This document shows, piece by piece, positions 7,608 to 16,194 of a stretch of 64,000 nucleotides of DNA. The stretch's first letter is position 1. Every line of letters starts with the position of its first letter. The translations under genes were made by a program, and so were the position numbers. Below the pieces are notes generated by a model, which was not told the origin of the DNA, did no database searches, and was given only the letters and a program-made list of their open reading frames with translations. Source of the DNA: Oscillospiraceae bacterium (lineage in GTDB: Bacteria; Bacillota; Clostridia; Oscillospirales; Acutalibacteraceae); assembly GCA_031261445.1 (NCBI GenBank), contig JAISJQ010000002.1:62001-126000 (forward strand), written 5' to 3'.

Positions 7608-8210
7608 CTACGCGAAGATTGTCTCCCCCGCCAGACCGACCATGGACAGCGAGAACAGCGCCGAATACACGAACAGCGCCGGCGTGCCACGAAACGCATG
7701 GGGGATGGCCGAATAGTGATCCATGATGCGCACGACGCCCTGCCGCAACACCCCCAATGCTAGCACAAACGCGAGCCCCGCGCCCAAGCCAAAGGCGAAC
7801 GCTTCCCAAATGCCATAGGCGGACAGGCGACCCAAGACGGGCAAGGTGAACACCAGCGTGTTGAGCGCCGCCATGCCCAAAGTGGAGAGGAATTTTTCCA
7901 TGGGGCGGCGGTGGGTGGCCAGCGTGACGATGAGCACCGCCAGCAAGAACAGTGCCAGCAGCACCAGCGTACTGAGGATCATCTGTAGCGGCAGACCGAT
8001 GTCGTCCAGCGCGGGGAGCATGAACAGTGCCGCGCAGGCCACGGAGTCGAGCACCGAAAAGCCCGTCAGCAAGCCCGCGAACATCAGCACGCGCTTGGGC
8101 TTGATGGCGATGCGCATGGCCTCGCCCATGCCAAAACCGCCGCTGAACACCAGATTTTGCACAAAAATGGTGTACAGCGCAATGAAAATCAACTTGACGA
8201 CGGTGTGCAT
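7608..8210 (-). CDS. RnfA/NqrE-like membrane subunit lacking both cluster cysteines
   Basis: The protein has 200 residues and six predicted membrane segments, and it aligns by eye with NqrE/RnfA over its whole length (IFVQNLVFSGGFGMG for the usual IFxENxxLSxFLGxC; FAFGLGAGLAFVLAL; late HAFRGTPALFVYSALFSLSMVGLAG). The two conserved Cys that help hold the intramembrane iron-sulfur centre are replaced, by Gly in GFGMG and by Thr in LNTLVF. RBS GGAGGGG precedes the ATG at 8210. It is the third gene of an rnfD-rnfE-rnfA-like operon with no rnfB, C or G. Canonical Rnf pumps ions using ferredoxin electrons; this copy cannot be assumed to do so. Confidence 0.8.
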   Translation of the reverse strand: MHTVVKLIFIALYTIFVQNLVFSGGFGMGEAMRIAIKPKRVLMFAGLLTGFSVLDSVACAALFMLPALDDIGLPLQMILSTLVLLALFLLAVLIVTLATHRRPMEKFLSTLGMAALNTLVFTLPVLGRLSAYGIWEAFAFGLGAGLAFVLALGVLRQGVVRIMDHYSAIPHAFRGTPALFVYSALFSLSMVGLAGETIFA

Positions 8211-8241
8211 ACTGCCCCTCCGGCTTTCGTGTGTGTGCGGT

Positions 8242-9153
8242 TTAGTTGTCCAGATATTTGCGCCGCAGTTCCGCCATGAGTGCCTCAAAGCTCTCCTGCG
8301 TGTCCTCCAGCGCGGCGGGCAGGGCGGAGATTTCCTCGCCCTGCGCGTCCTCCTCTGCGGGCGGCGCGTCTGCCTCTGGGGGCGGCGTTTGTTCGTCCAA
8401 CGCCGACTGCGGCGTGAAGGCCAGCGGCAAGCCCACGGCGTCGGGCGACAGGTACGCCGCGCGGGGATCGAGTGGCACTTCAATCTCGCGCTCCACGGGG
8501 ATGGCCGCCGTCACGGTGGTGTCGCTGATTTTCATCTTTAGCTCTTGCGTGAAGTTTTGGGCGTATTGGTGCACCACGATGCGCAGCAGTGCCGCCAAAA
8601 AGCCCACCACCAACAGTGCCCCGGCGGGGAGCGCAAAGAACGCTAGGCGCAGATGCGGAAAAACCGTCAGCCCCAGCACCGCGCCCGTCGCCAGCAGTTC
8701 CCGCAGGAAACCCACCAGTAGCAGCACGCCGCAGTAGCCAATGCCCGTCACCGCCGCTTCCTCCAGCGATTCGCGCAAAGTGACGTTGACGGCGCACTTT
8801 TCGCAGTGTAGCACCGTCACGCCGCTGACGGAGAGTAGCCCCACGTACATGGTCGCGCCCGAGAGCAGGGCGGGGTCGATCCACGCGAGCAGCGCCACCA
8901 CGCCGCTGGCCAGACCGCCGCCAATGAGCGCATAGACACCCACGCGGTAGTATCGCCGCCAGCCGGTCATGAACAGATTCGCCGCGCTCTGCGTCACAAA
9001 GAAAATCAGCAGGAACGCGCCGCAGAGCACCGCCGCCGTTTTTAAGTCCACGCTGGCCATTGCCGTGCAGATTGCCAGCATCTGGATGAGCACGGGGTTA
9101 CGCGCCAGCGCGGATTTTTGCAGTCGTTCCCGAAAGGATGTTGTCTCAGCCAT
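8242..9153 (-). CDS. RnfE/NqrD-like membrane subunit with a long acidic C-terminal tail
   Basis: Residues 1-200 match the RnfE/NqrD fold: NPVLIQMLAICTAMA keeps the first cluster Cys, and GYCGVLLLVGFLRELLATG matches the family's FRELLGSG region. The second cluster Cys, normally in a T-N-C motif, is Gly here (SVSGVTVL), and a new CEKC appears a few residues later. From about residue 210 a Pro/Glu/Ala-rich tail of about 90 residues follows, absent from normal RnfE. The start overlaps the rnfD-like stop by 8 bases, indicating translational coupling. Function is probably in a membrane complex with its two neighbours. Confidence 0.8.
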   Translation of the reverse strand: MAETTSFRERLQKSALARNPVLIQMLAICTAMASVDLKTAAVLCGAFLLIFFVTQSAANLFMTGWRRYYRVGVYALIGGGLASGVVALLAWIDPALLSGATMYVGLLSVSGVTVLHCEKCAVNVTLRESLEEAAVTGIGYCGVLLLVGFLRELLATGAVLGLTVFPHLRLAFFALPAGALLVVGFLAALLRIVVHQYAQNFTQELKMKISDTTVTAAIPVEREIEVPLDPRAAYLSPDAVGLPLAFTPQSALDEQTPPPEADAPPAEEDAQGEEISALPAALEDTQESFEALMAELRRKYLDN

Positions 9154-10123
9154 GGCGCAGCTCCTTATGCATCAGTCGACTCCAGCCCAGCGTGAGACCC
9201 TCTTGCAGGATCGGCCACGTTGCCCCCGCAAACAGGAGCGCGAACCACGCGCCCTCTTCATACGCGCCAAAGCGGCGGAAACACATCACCGCCAAGGCCG
9301 CCCAAAAGCCGAAGCCGACACACCAGCCCCAGTGTTTGGGGCGCGTGCCGGGGTGGTGGATGAGCGCAATGCCACACAGCAGCGCCGCGCCAGAGGCCAG
9401 CTCCAGAATAACCGAGTTAAACGCGCCCGTGGGCACGCGGGGGAAGAGCGCCGCAAAGCCCGCAAGACCCGCGATATACCCCACTGCGCTGGCGAAGACC
9501 TCTTTGCCCATAATGAGCAAGAAGAACAGCGTGCCCAGCAAAAACAGCAGCCCGCCCGCGCCCATGGGACCGGGGATCTGCCCGAGCACCACCATCAGCA
9601 TTGAGCCGGAATCCAGCCGCAAGCCGATCCCTTGGCTAAGCAGAGAGGCCAAGCTCACGCCCTGCACCAGCGGCGCGGACTGGCTGGACACAATGGCGGG
9701 GTAGGTAAACACGGCCTCTTTGAAGCACACCACAGCAAACGCCATTCCCGCCGCCGCCGGGACGAAGGGTGCGCGGTGCACGCCGCCAAAGGGCATCGCC
9801 GCCACCAGCACGGCGAACATAGACGCGCCGATGCCCACATACACTGGGACGTTCGCGGGGAGCATCAGGGCAATGGCCGCGCCCGTGCAGACAGAGCCAA
9901 AATCAAAGGGCACAAGCATGGTCTTGCGGAAGATCAAGCGGATACCCCACTCGCTGGCCAGCGCCGTCAGGACGCAGACCACCAGCGTGTGCAGCGCGGT
10001 AGCGCCGTAATAATACCAAGACAGCGCGGCCGGTAGCAGGAGCATAAGCACGGCCGTTTGGTAGTATTTGGCGTGTTCAGCGGCCTTTTTGGGCTCTAAC
10101 GCCGGGGCGGCAGCATTTGCCAT
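9146..10123 (-). CDS. RnfD-like membrane subunit without the flavin-attachment threonine
   Basis: The 325-residue protein has about nine hydrophobic segments and RnfD landmarks: VPFDFGSVCTGAAIALMLP, the GGVHRAPFVPAAAGMAF loop, and the GAFNSVILELASGAALLCG region. In canonical RnfD/NqrB an S-x-A-T motif carries covalent FMN on Thr; the corresponding loop here reads SSQSAPLVQG, with Pro following Ala. GGAGAG precedes the ATG at 10123, and I reject the 17-residue upstream extension. It is the first gene of the D-E-A operon and diverges from mecA. Loss of the flavin site fits the loss of cysteines in its partners. Confidence 0.82.
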   Translation of the reverse strand: MANAAAPALEPKKAAEHAKYYQTAVLMLLLPAALSWYYYGATALHTLVVCVLTALASEWGIRLIFRKTMLVPFDFGSVCTGAAIALMLPANVPVYVGIGASMFAVLVAAMPFGGVHRAPFVPAAAGMAFAVVCFKEAVFTYPAIVSSQSAPLVQGVSLASLLSQGIGLRLDSGSMLMVVLGQIPGPMGAGGLLFLLGTLFFLLIMGKEVFASAVGYIAGLAGFAALFPRVPTGAFNSVILELASGAALLCGIALIHHPGTRPKHWGWCVGFGFWAALAVMCFRRFGAYEEGAWFALLFAGATWPILQEGLTLGWSRLMHKELRHG

Positions 10124-10157
10124 GGAAACACTCTCCTCTGTTGGCAGAAAGTTTGTA

Positions 10158-10186
10158 TTGCACTTTGGGCGCAAAATGAATATGAT
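10158..10186 (+). promoter_or_regulatory. Sigma-A promoter for the mecA-like gene
   Basis: TTGCAC and TATGAT are separated by 17 bases, ending about 48 bases before the chosen GTG start. Confidence 0.55.
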
Positions 10187-10233
10187 AAAGTAGGCATTGT
10201 TTTTTGAGCCTAGAAATGAGTGAGGTGAACGGC

Positions 10234-10827
10234 GTGAAAATTGAACAGCTCTCAGACGAGCGCATCGTGGTGGAACTCAGTGCGCGGGACATGGACGAAC
10301 TGGAAATCACATACGAGGACATGGACTACGCCAACATAGAAACGCGCCGCGTGATTTGGACACTGCTCGACCGCGCCGGGCGCACGTTGGGGCGGGACAT
10401 TGACCCCTCCGGGCGCATGATGATTGAGGTGATCCCCCGCCGCGAGGGTGGCTGTGTGCTGCAGTTCACGCTCATTGGCACAACGAAAGTGTTGCAATCC
10501 GGGCGCAAACCGCCGCTGTTGCCGCGCTCCACCAAACCGCCCTGCCTTGTGTTTGCCTTCGCGAGCATTGACCCGGTGATGGACGCCGCGCGTGCGTGGG
10601 TGCGCTTTGGCGCACCGCTACCAGAACATGCCGCGCTGTACGAAAAATCGGGGCAGTATCGCTTGATTCTCACGCCAGGCAAGCGACCGGGCGCGATCTG
10701 CGCCTTCATCAAGGAGTGGGGCGACCTGCTCCCCGGCGGCAACATGACCGCCGCCGCCACGCGGGAATACTGGCAAGAAATCGTAGCCGAAAGCGCTTTA
10801 GAACGACTAGCTGGCGTAGAGGCATAG
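10234..10827 (+). CDS. mecA: MecA-family adaptor protein
   Basis: The 197-residue protein begins MKIEQLSDERIVVELSARDM, with an acidic N-terminal domain, and ends in a ferredoxin-like C-terminal domain. This matches MecA/YpbH adaptors, which bring substrates such as competence regulators to ClpC for degradation. The start is a GTG at 10234 with GAGGTGA seven bases upstream; the TTG start in the track adds ten residues that do not fit the family. It is monocistronic and divergent from the Rnf-like operon. Downstream lies a cluster of GTAGGGGC hairpins that may end its transcript. Confidence 0.75.
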   Translation: MKIEQLSDERIVVELSARDMDELEITYEDMDYANIETRRVIWTLLDRAGRTLGRDIDPSGRMMIEVIPRREGGCVLQFTLIGTTKVLQSGRKPPLLPRSTKPPCLVFAFASIDPVMDAARAWVRFGAPLPEHAALYEKSGQYRLILTPGKRPGAICAFIKEWGDLLPGGNMTAAATREYWQEIVAESALERLAGVEA

Positions 10828-10837
10828 GCGCTACTGT

Positions 10838-11012
10838 AGGGGCGGATATCATCCGCCCGTGTGACCGCCTGCTGTCTCATTGTAGGGGTTGCCGCCCTCG
10901 GCGACCCGCTGTTCTGCGCAATTTTCTGCCCGTAGGGGCGGCAATCTGCCGCCCGTTGTCATGCAAAACGTTCTAGCATCCAGCGGGCGCGCGGGGACGC
11001 GCGCCCCTACAT
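10838..11012. repeat. Cluster of GTAGGGGC-family hairpins (family A)
   Basis: Four units with different inner stems follow each other: a GGATATCATCC stem, a GCCGCC...GGCGAC stem, a GGCAATCTGCC stem and a GCGCGGGGACGCGC stem. They fill the gap between the convergent mecA and rpe genes. Confidence 0.75.
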
Positions 11013-11021
11013 TCCTCATGC

Positions 11022-11654
11022 CTAGCCCCGCAATGCCTCAATGGCTTTGCGGAAGTCTTTTTCGCCAAAAATCGCCGACCCGGCCACCAGACAGTCCGCG
11101 CCAGCCGCTACGGCGAGAGGGGCTGTTTCGGCGGTGATGCCGCCGTCCACCTGAATGCACAGGGCGGGGCAACGGGCACGCAGTGCCGCGATTTTCGGCA
11201 ACTGATCGTCCATGAATTTCTGCCCACCGAAACCCGGCTCAACCGTCATGACGAGCACCATGTCCAGCTGATCCAGATAGGGAAACAGTGTCTCCACGGG
11301 CGTGCCCGGCTTGAGGGAAAGGGCAGCCTTCAGCCCCCGCGCGTGGATAGCCGCCAGCGTGGCCGCCACGTCGTCGCCGCACTCCACGTGGAAAGTGATG
11401 GACTCTGCGCCCGCCTTTGCGAAATCGTCTAGGTATTGTAGCGGGTGCGTAATCATCAGATGCACATCGAAGAGGAGCTTTGTGTGCAGACGATGCAGAG
11501 CGGCAATCACGGGTGCGCCAAAGCTGATGTTGGGGACAAAGTGCCCGTCCATCACGTCCAGATGCAACCAGTCCGCGTCCTCTACCCGCTTGACTTGAGC
11601 CTGCAGGTTCGCAAAGTCCGCCGCCAGCAGGCTGGGTGCCACCAAAACCGCCAT
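11022..11654 (-). CDS. rpe: Ribulose-phosphate 3-epimerase
   Basis: The enzyme interconverts ribulose 5-phosphate and xylulose 5-phosphate in the pentose phosphate pathway. The 210-residue TIM barrel has the family motifs: APSLLAADF, WLHLDVMDGHFVPNISFG (metal His and catalytic Asp), LLFDVHLMI, TVEPGFGGQKF and IQVDGGIT (second catalytic Asp), then a phosphate-binding VAGSAIFG. GGAGGG sits 4 bases before the ATG at 11654. Length is typical. It appears to be a single-gene transcription unit here. Confidence 0.95.
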   Translation of the reverse strand: MAVLVAPSLLAADFANLQAQVKRVEDADWLHLDVMDGHFVPNISFGAPVIAALHRLHTKLLFDVHLMITHPLQYLDDFAKAGAESITFHVECGDDVAATLAAIHARGLKAALSLKPGTPVETLFPYLDQLDMVLVMTVEPGFGGQKFMDDQLPKIAALRARCPALCIQVDGGITAETAPLAVAAGADCLVAGSAIFGEKDFRKAIEALRG

Positions 11655-11727
11655 AATCCCTCCAAAACGATACAACCAAACGCGCCGCCTTTCGGCAACG
11701 CATTTAGTATACCAGATTGTGCGCAAA

Positions 11728-11812
11728 AGTGCAAGCAGAAGTCAGAGGACAGAAGACAGAGGGCAGGTTGCGCCCAAAGGTTCTGCCTTCTGCCCTCTCA
11801 CTTCTGCAATCT
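11728..11812. repeat. CAGANGN heptamer array with inverted arm (family C)
   Basis: Seven-base units of CAGAGGA/CAGAAGA/CAGAGGG type are followed, after a short GC-rich centre, by their inverted complement (CTGCCTT, CTGCCCT...). The whole can fold into a long hairpin immediately downstream of the CDP-alcohol transferase gene. Confidence 0.7.
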
Positions 11813-11813
11813 G

Positions 11814-12455
11814 TTATCTCAATTCGTATTTCTCGAAGCCGTTGCCTTTGAAGTCCACGTCGTACTCTTTCGCGCGGACGATGTAGACGATTTCGTCAAT
11901 CGTGGCATAGAGGTTGATGACCAGTAACAACAGGATGGACCACAGGGGCAGATCCCGCAGGAACGCCCACACGGGGACGGCCACAAAGCAGGCAAACGCA
12001 AAGAGCTTTTGCGGATAGGAGTGGAGCATATTGCCCTTTTCAAAATATTTGCCTGAGAGCAGCAGCACCACCACTTTGTTCAGCACGCACCACACCATAA
12101 TGCCCACAAACCACCAGAAATAGCCATTGACTGTGAGCTTTTCGTTGACGAACTTGATGAACACGCACAGGCCGCCGACGACGATGATCAGCGCGTCGCC
12201 CAGTGCGTCCAGCTCTGCGCCTAGGTCACTTTCGGCGTGGAGTTTGCGGGCAAGTGTGCCGTCCACTTTGTCCGTCAGGACGAGGACGAGGTACACAATG
12301 CACCAAATCAGCGGCACGCCCGTGAACGTGTGCCCAAACAGGTCGATGGTCTTCTCCCAGCTCTCCCACATGAGGAAAGGCAATGAGATGACACCGACAA
12401 TGCGGATGAGAGAGACTATGTTCGGCAGGTACATGATGAATTTCTTTTTGGCCAT
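11814..12455 (-). CDS. CDP-alcohol phosphatidyltransferase family protein
   Basis: The 213-residue membrane enzyme transfers a phosphatidyl group from a CDP-activated lipid to an alcohol, as in phosphatidylglycerophosphate or cardiolipin synthesis. The full catalytic signature is present near residue 63: DKVDGTLARKLHAESDLGAE then LDALGD, which fits D-x2-DG-x2-AR-x8-G-x3-D-x3-D. Six hydrophobic segments are visible. RBS AGGAGA precedes the ATG. The acceptor alcohol cannot be decided from sequence; glycerol phosphate (PgsA-like) or another polyol is possible. It lies downstream of recA with its own start, about 140 bases away. Confidence 0.85.
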   Translation of the reverse strand: MAKKKFIMYLPNIVSLIRIVGVISLPFLMWESWEKTIDLFGHTFTGVPLIWCIVYLVLVLTDKVDGTLARKLHAESDLGAELDALGDALIIVVGGLCVFIKFVNEKLTVNGYFWWFVGIMVWCVLNKVVVLLLSGKYFEKGNMLHSYPQKLFAFACFVAVPVWAFLRDLPLWSILLLLVINLYATIDEIVYIVRAKEYDVDFKGNGFEKYELR

Positions 12456-12592
12456 GAAGGTCTCCTTGCTTCTGGTTCAGATGCTCTGCTTCCCCGGCGC
12501 AGAGCCGCTTAGTTAGTATTATAACAAGTACTGCCCCAAAATGCAAGCGCTTTTTGGGTGAATCTACAAGAAAAGTTGCGGGGCGGTGCGCA

Positions 12593-13660
12593 CTACGCCT
12601 TCCTTTTGCCCTTTGCGACCGGTTTTTCGTCCTCTTCGCCCTCAAGTTCTTCTTTCGCTTTGCTGGCGGGGACGGGCGGTTTGGCCAGCTCCGCGCGAAT
12701 TTTTTCCTCGATTTCGGCGGACAATTCCGGGTGCTCGCGCAGATAGATCTTGGCGTTCTCGCGCCCCTGCCAGCGTTGCTCGCCGCAGGTGAACCACGCG
12801 CCGCCCTTGGTGATGAACCCAAACTGCACGCCCAGATCCAGCACTTCACCCTCGCGCACGATGCCTTGACCATACATCACGTCAAATTCCGCGACCCTGA
12901 AGGGGGCGGCGACTTTGTTCTTGACAATTTTGGCGCGGGTGTGGCTGCCGATGAACTCGCCCTTGCTGTCCTTCAGAGCCTCCGCGCGGCGCACGTCGAT
13001 GCGCACGCTGGCGTAGAACTTGAGCGCATTGCCGCCCGTGGTGGTCTCTGGGTTGCCGTACACCACGCCGATTTTCATGCGCAGTTGGTTGATGAAAATG
13101 ATGATGGTGTTGCTCTTGCTGATGGCACCGGCCAGCTTGCGCAGTGCCTGACTCATCAGACGCGCGTGCAGTCCCACGTGGCTGTCGCCCATGTCGCCCT
13201 CAATCTCCGCGCGGGGCACGAGCGCGGCCACGGAGTCGACTACAATCACGTCCAGCGCACCAGAGCGGGTGAGCGCTTCCGTGATTTCCAGCGCCTGTTC
13301 GCCGTTGTCGGGCTGGCTGACCAGCAAATTGTCGATGTTCACGCCCAAATTTTGCGCGTAGATGGGGTCGAGCGCGTGCTCCGCGTCCACAAAGGCGCAT
13401 TCGCCGCCCAGCTTTTGCGCTTCGGCCACCACGTGCAGGGCCAGCGTCGTTTTGCCCGAGGACTCAGGCCCGTAGATTTCGATGATGCGCCCGCGCGGCA
13501 GACCGCCCACGCCGATGGCCGCGTCCAGACCAATCGAGCCGGTGGGGATGGACTCCACGTTCAGGGCGCTGTTTTCGCCCAAACGCATGATCGAGCCTTT
13601 GCCGTATTGCTTTTCAATTTGTAGCAGTGCTGTTTCCAGTGCTTTTTGTTTGTCCGCCAT
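12593..13660 (-). CDS. recA: Recombinase RecA
   Basis: The 355-residue protein is RecA, the strand-exchange protein of homologous recombination and coprotease of the SOS response. Walker A is GPESSGKTT, Walker B region [22 protein letters not shown], and loops L1/L2 ([29 protein letters not shown]) are intact. The C-terminal tail is acidic then basic ([16 protein letters not shown]). I take the ATG at 13660 (MADKQKA), with GGGAG 7-8 bases before it, over the ATG ten codons upstream. A 17-spaced promoter lies just upstream, with a degenerate GAAC half-site at its start point. Confidence 0.97.
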   Translation of the reverse strand: MADKQKALETALLQIEKQYGKGSIMRLGENSALNVESIPTGSIGLDAAIGVGGLPRGRIIEIYGPESSGKTTLALHVVAEAQKLGGECAFVDAEHALDPIYAQNLGVNIDNLLVSQPDNGEQALEITEALTRSGALDVIVVDSVAALVPRAEIEGDMGDSHVGLHARLMSQALRKLAGAISKSNTIIIFINQLRMKIGVVYGNPETTTGGNALKFYASVRIDVRRAEALKDSKGEFIGSHTRAKIVKNKVAAPFRVAEFDVMYGQGIVREGEVLDLGVQFGFITKGGAWFTCGEQRWQGRENAKIYLREHPELSAEIEEKIRAELAKPPVPASKAKEELEGEEDEKPVAKGKRKA

Positions 13661-13676
13661 GATCATTCTCCCAATA

Positions 13677-13722
13677 GCGCAAATGTTCACTCAAGTATAG
13701 CACATCGCCCAAAGAATTGCAA
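13677..13722 (-). promoter_or_regulatory. recA promoter with a possible weak LexA half-site
   Basis: On the minus strand TTGCAA (13717-13722) and TATACT (13694-13699) are 17 bases apart. Just downstream, GTGAACATTTGCGC (13677-13690) matches the left half of the Firmicutes SOS box GAACN4GTTY but not the right half, so LexA control is only a possibility. Confidence 0.55.
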
Positions 13723-13796
13723 GTGTTTTTCGAGCGAATTTGACGGCAAATGCATTTACAATTTTTTTGTGTGATAATTATTATCAAGCAGTTTAC

Positions 13797-13866
13797 GTAG
13801 GGGCAACCCTTGTGGTTGCCCCGCTAACGTGTTTGCGTAAAGGGCGACCACAAGGGTCGCCCCTAC
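13797..13866. repeat. Paired GTAGGGGC hairpin units (family A)
   Basis: Two half-units, one with a GGCAACC stem and one with a GGCGACC stem, are joined by a spacer containing GTGTTTGCG. The same paired arrangement recurs at 15100-15172, 19660-19780 and 42974-43060. Confidence 0.7.
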
Positions 13867-13952
13867 ACAAAATGATTTTCCCTGTCAAACACGCCGCGCC
13901 GCGCTTGATTCTCTCGCCACAATGTGCTATAATTCGGCAAGGGGTGATCGCG

Positions 13953-14948
13953 GTGAAGAAGCGGAAGAAGCGGTGGCAAAATCTCAAGAAAAAATGCGCA
14001 CGCATTTTTGACGAGCAGTTGCACAAAACGATGGCACTGGTCATCTGTGCGGCGGTGATTTTGGCGGCGGCGGTAGCTGTGCCGCTGATTTTGATGATCC
14101 GCCCGTGGCGCAATGCGCAGGATTTCCTGCACATTGCGCAGACCGTCGCGTATGCCATGGGGCTGATTACGGCGGCGGCCGCGGCGGCCATTGCGTACCG
14201 CACCCAGCGCATGAAGGAGGTGGACGCGACCAACGACCGCTTCAAGGCGGCGGTGACTTCGCTGAAGACCGGGAACGATGCCTACGTGCGCATTGAGGGG
14301 CTGTACGCCCTGGAGCGCCTAGCCAACGCCGCGCCCAACAGCGTAGAACGCCAGCGTGCCGTGGATGTCCTCTGCGGTGTGCTGAAAAGTGAGCGCAAGG
14401 TGGGTGAGTTTACTGACAAAAAATTGTTTGTCGTGCATCAAACTTGTTTGCAGTGTATTTCTAGGTTGAATAAAGCTTATTGGGAGACGATTAGGTTTGA
14501 TTTGAGTGAGACAAATCTTTCTGATATTGCGTTTGAAAGTATATCTCTTCAATATGCATGTTTAGATTCGGCCTGCTTTGAAAAAGCCGAACTTGAGCTC
14601 GCCAACCTTACTGATGCCTCTGTCAGTTATGCCGACTTTACACATGCCCACCTCTGGAGAGCCAATCTTACATGTGCCAGTTTCTGTTGCGCCAACCTTA
14701 CAAATGCCAATCTCCAAAGTGCCAACCTGACAGGTGCCAATCTCGAGTATGCTGACCTTACAGGTGCTATCCTCATAGACGTAGACCTTACAGATGGCTG
14801 GTTTATGGGTTTCGACCTTGATGATGCAATAATTAGTAAAAAAACCATTCTGCGTCCAAGTGTTTGGGATAAATATGAAAAAACAGAGATGACAACCTGC
14901 GATGGATGGTATCGCCTTCTCAAAAAAGAATCAACTGATGCCCCCTAA
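13953..14948 (+). CDS. Membrane-anchored pentapeptide-repeat protein
   Basis: The 331-residue protein starts with a basic segment (KKRKKRWQNLKKK), two hydrophobic helices around residues 30-85, a helical linker (RFKAAVTSLKTGND...), and then about 14 A(N/D)LxxA-type pentapeptide repeats (ANLTGANLEYADLTGA) forming a right-handed quadrilateral helix. The GTG at 13953 follows GGGGTGATC; the track extension reads through a GTAGGGGC repeat. The first half is GC-rich like its neighbours, while the repeat half from about 14400 is clearly AT-richer, which suggests a recombinant gene. Such proteins often act as structural mimics or adaptors; no specific function can be given. Confidence 0.75.
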   Translation: MKKRKKRWQNLKKKCARIFDEQLHKTMALVICAAVILAAAVAVPLILMIRPWRNAQDFLHIAQTVAYAMGLITAAAAAAIAYRTQRMKEVDATNDRFKAAVTSLKTGNDAYVRIEGLYALERLANAAPNSVERQRAVDVLCGVLKSERKVGEFTDKKLFVVHQTCLQCISRLNKAYWETIRFDLSETNLSDIAFESISLQYACLDSACFEKAELELANLTDASVSYADFTHAHLWRANLTCASFCCANLTNANLQSANLTGANLEYADLTGAILIDVDLTDGWFMGFDLDDAIISKKTILRPSVWDKYEKTEMTTCDGWYRLLKKESTDAP

Positions 14949-14966
14949 CCATCCCCCCACATTCCC

Positions 14967-15172
14967 GTAGGGGCACGCATCGCGCGTCCGGTGGATAATT
15001 ACGGTTTGCGTGAAACAGCGGGCGAGCACAGCTCGCCCCTACAGACCCTCACGCCTCATACTAATTCGCAATAAGGATTATTGCATATCGCAGCAGGTGT
15101 AGGGGCGACCCTTGTGGTCGCCCTTGGCAAAACACCTTATCGGGGCAACCACAAGGGTTGCCCCTACGGAAA
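14967..15172. repeat. GTAGGGGC-family hairpin cluster (family A)
   Basis: Units with CGCATCGCGCG, GAGCACAGCTC, GACC...GGTC and AACC...GGTT inner stems fill the 245-base gap between convergent genes. No gene or other signal is seen here. Confidence 0.7.
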
Positions 15173-15193
15173 TATTTCTAAAACGGAATAGTA

Positions 15194-16063
15194 TCACGCC
15201 TCTTTCCGCAAGAAACGCCCTAGAGACAGCCCCACCGTCATGCCATCACACACGGCCTTGGCCACCTGCAGCGTGCCGCCCACGCAGTCGCCCGCCGCGT
15301 ACAGGCCGGGGATGTTCGTCGCGCCTAGGGCATCGGTCACGATGGTGTTGCCCTCCACGACCGCGCCGATTTTGCGTGCCAAATCGGCCGAGCCCGCGCT
15401 GCCATAGGCCACGAACACGCCGTCCACGGGCACGGTGACGCCGCCTGCGAGCTGCACGCCCGTGACGTGCCCATCGCCGAGCACCGCCTCCACCGTTTGC
15501 GTGCGGATTTGCACGTTCTCTGGGAAATCTGCGCCCGCCCCCTCGCCGTTGGTCAGCAGCGTGACCGACGCGGCCATGGGCAGCAGATGCGCGGCCTCCT
15601 CTTTGGCATACGCGCCAAAGCCCAGCACGGCCACCGCTTTTTTGCGATAGAAAAACGCGTCGCACACCGCGCAGTAGCTCACGCCGTGCCCCTCCAGCTC
15701 CGCCAAGCCCGGAATTTTCGGCGACTTGCGGGGCGAACCGGCCGCCAGAACAAGCGTCCGCGCGGTCAGCACAGCGCCATCGGCCAGACCCAGCGCAAAG
15801 CCGCCCGCCTCGTCCGGCAGGAGCGACACGACCTCGCCGCGCACGAACTGCGCACCCAAACGCGCCGCCTGCGCCTTGCCGTGGTGCGCCAGCTTCGCGC
15901 CCGTGATGGGTTCGGCGAAGCCGTAGTAGTTCTCAATCAGCGCGGCCTTTTCCAGCGCACCCGCGCCGTTCTCGATGATGGTGCAAGAAAATCCGCCCCG
16001 CAACACATATAGCGCGGCAGAAATCCCCGCAGGGCCCGCGCCCACAATGCAAACGTCCGTCAT
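15194..16063 (-). CDS. Thioredoxin-reductase-like flavoprotein lacking the NADPH signature
   Basis: The 289-residue protein has an FAD-binding GAGPAG near the N-terminus, the redox pair CAVC in YCAVCDAFFY, and the second FAD motif IPGLYAAGDC. The NADPH domain is unusual: the GxGxxA loop reads GFGAYA and the HRRxxxR motif is replaced by LLTNGEGAG with a local deletion. Known ferredoxin- or deazaflavin-type reductases of this fold lack the same residues, so it may reduce thioredoxin or another disulfide partner with an electron donor other than NADPH. No thioredoxin gene is next to it. Confidence 0.8.
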   Translation of the reverse strand: MTDVCIVGAGPAGISAALYVLRGGFSCTIIENGAGALEKAALIENYYGFAEPITGAKLAHHGKAQAARLGAQFVRGEVVSLLPDEAGGFALGLADGAVLTARTLVLAAGSPRKSPKIPGLAELEGHGVSYCAVCDAFFYRKKAVAVLGFGAYAKEEAAHLLPMAASVTLLTNGEGAGADFPENVQIRTQTVEAVLGDGHVTGVQLAGGVTVPVDGVFVAYGSAGSADLARKIGAVVEGNTIVTDALGATNIPGLYAAGDCVGGTLQVAKAVCDGMTVGLSLGRFLRKEA

Positions 16064-16194
16064 TTTTGCCCCCGAAACATGTTGTTTGGTCTATTGTATC
16101 ATTTCCCGAAGCATAATGCAACAAAATCCACTGCAAAAGTGGACTTTGTTTTTCGGCGGGTGGGGGTACATCGAAAGCGTAAGCCGTGGTATCG

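Noticed and set aside
10838-11012. CRISPR array
   Set aside because: Repeats are palindromic with variable stems and no constant repeat-spacer length; no cas genes are present.
13740-13952. N-terminal extension of the pentapeptide-repeat protein in the ORF track
   Set aside because: It translates a GTAGGGGC repeat pair; the GTG at 13953 has a proper ribosome site.
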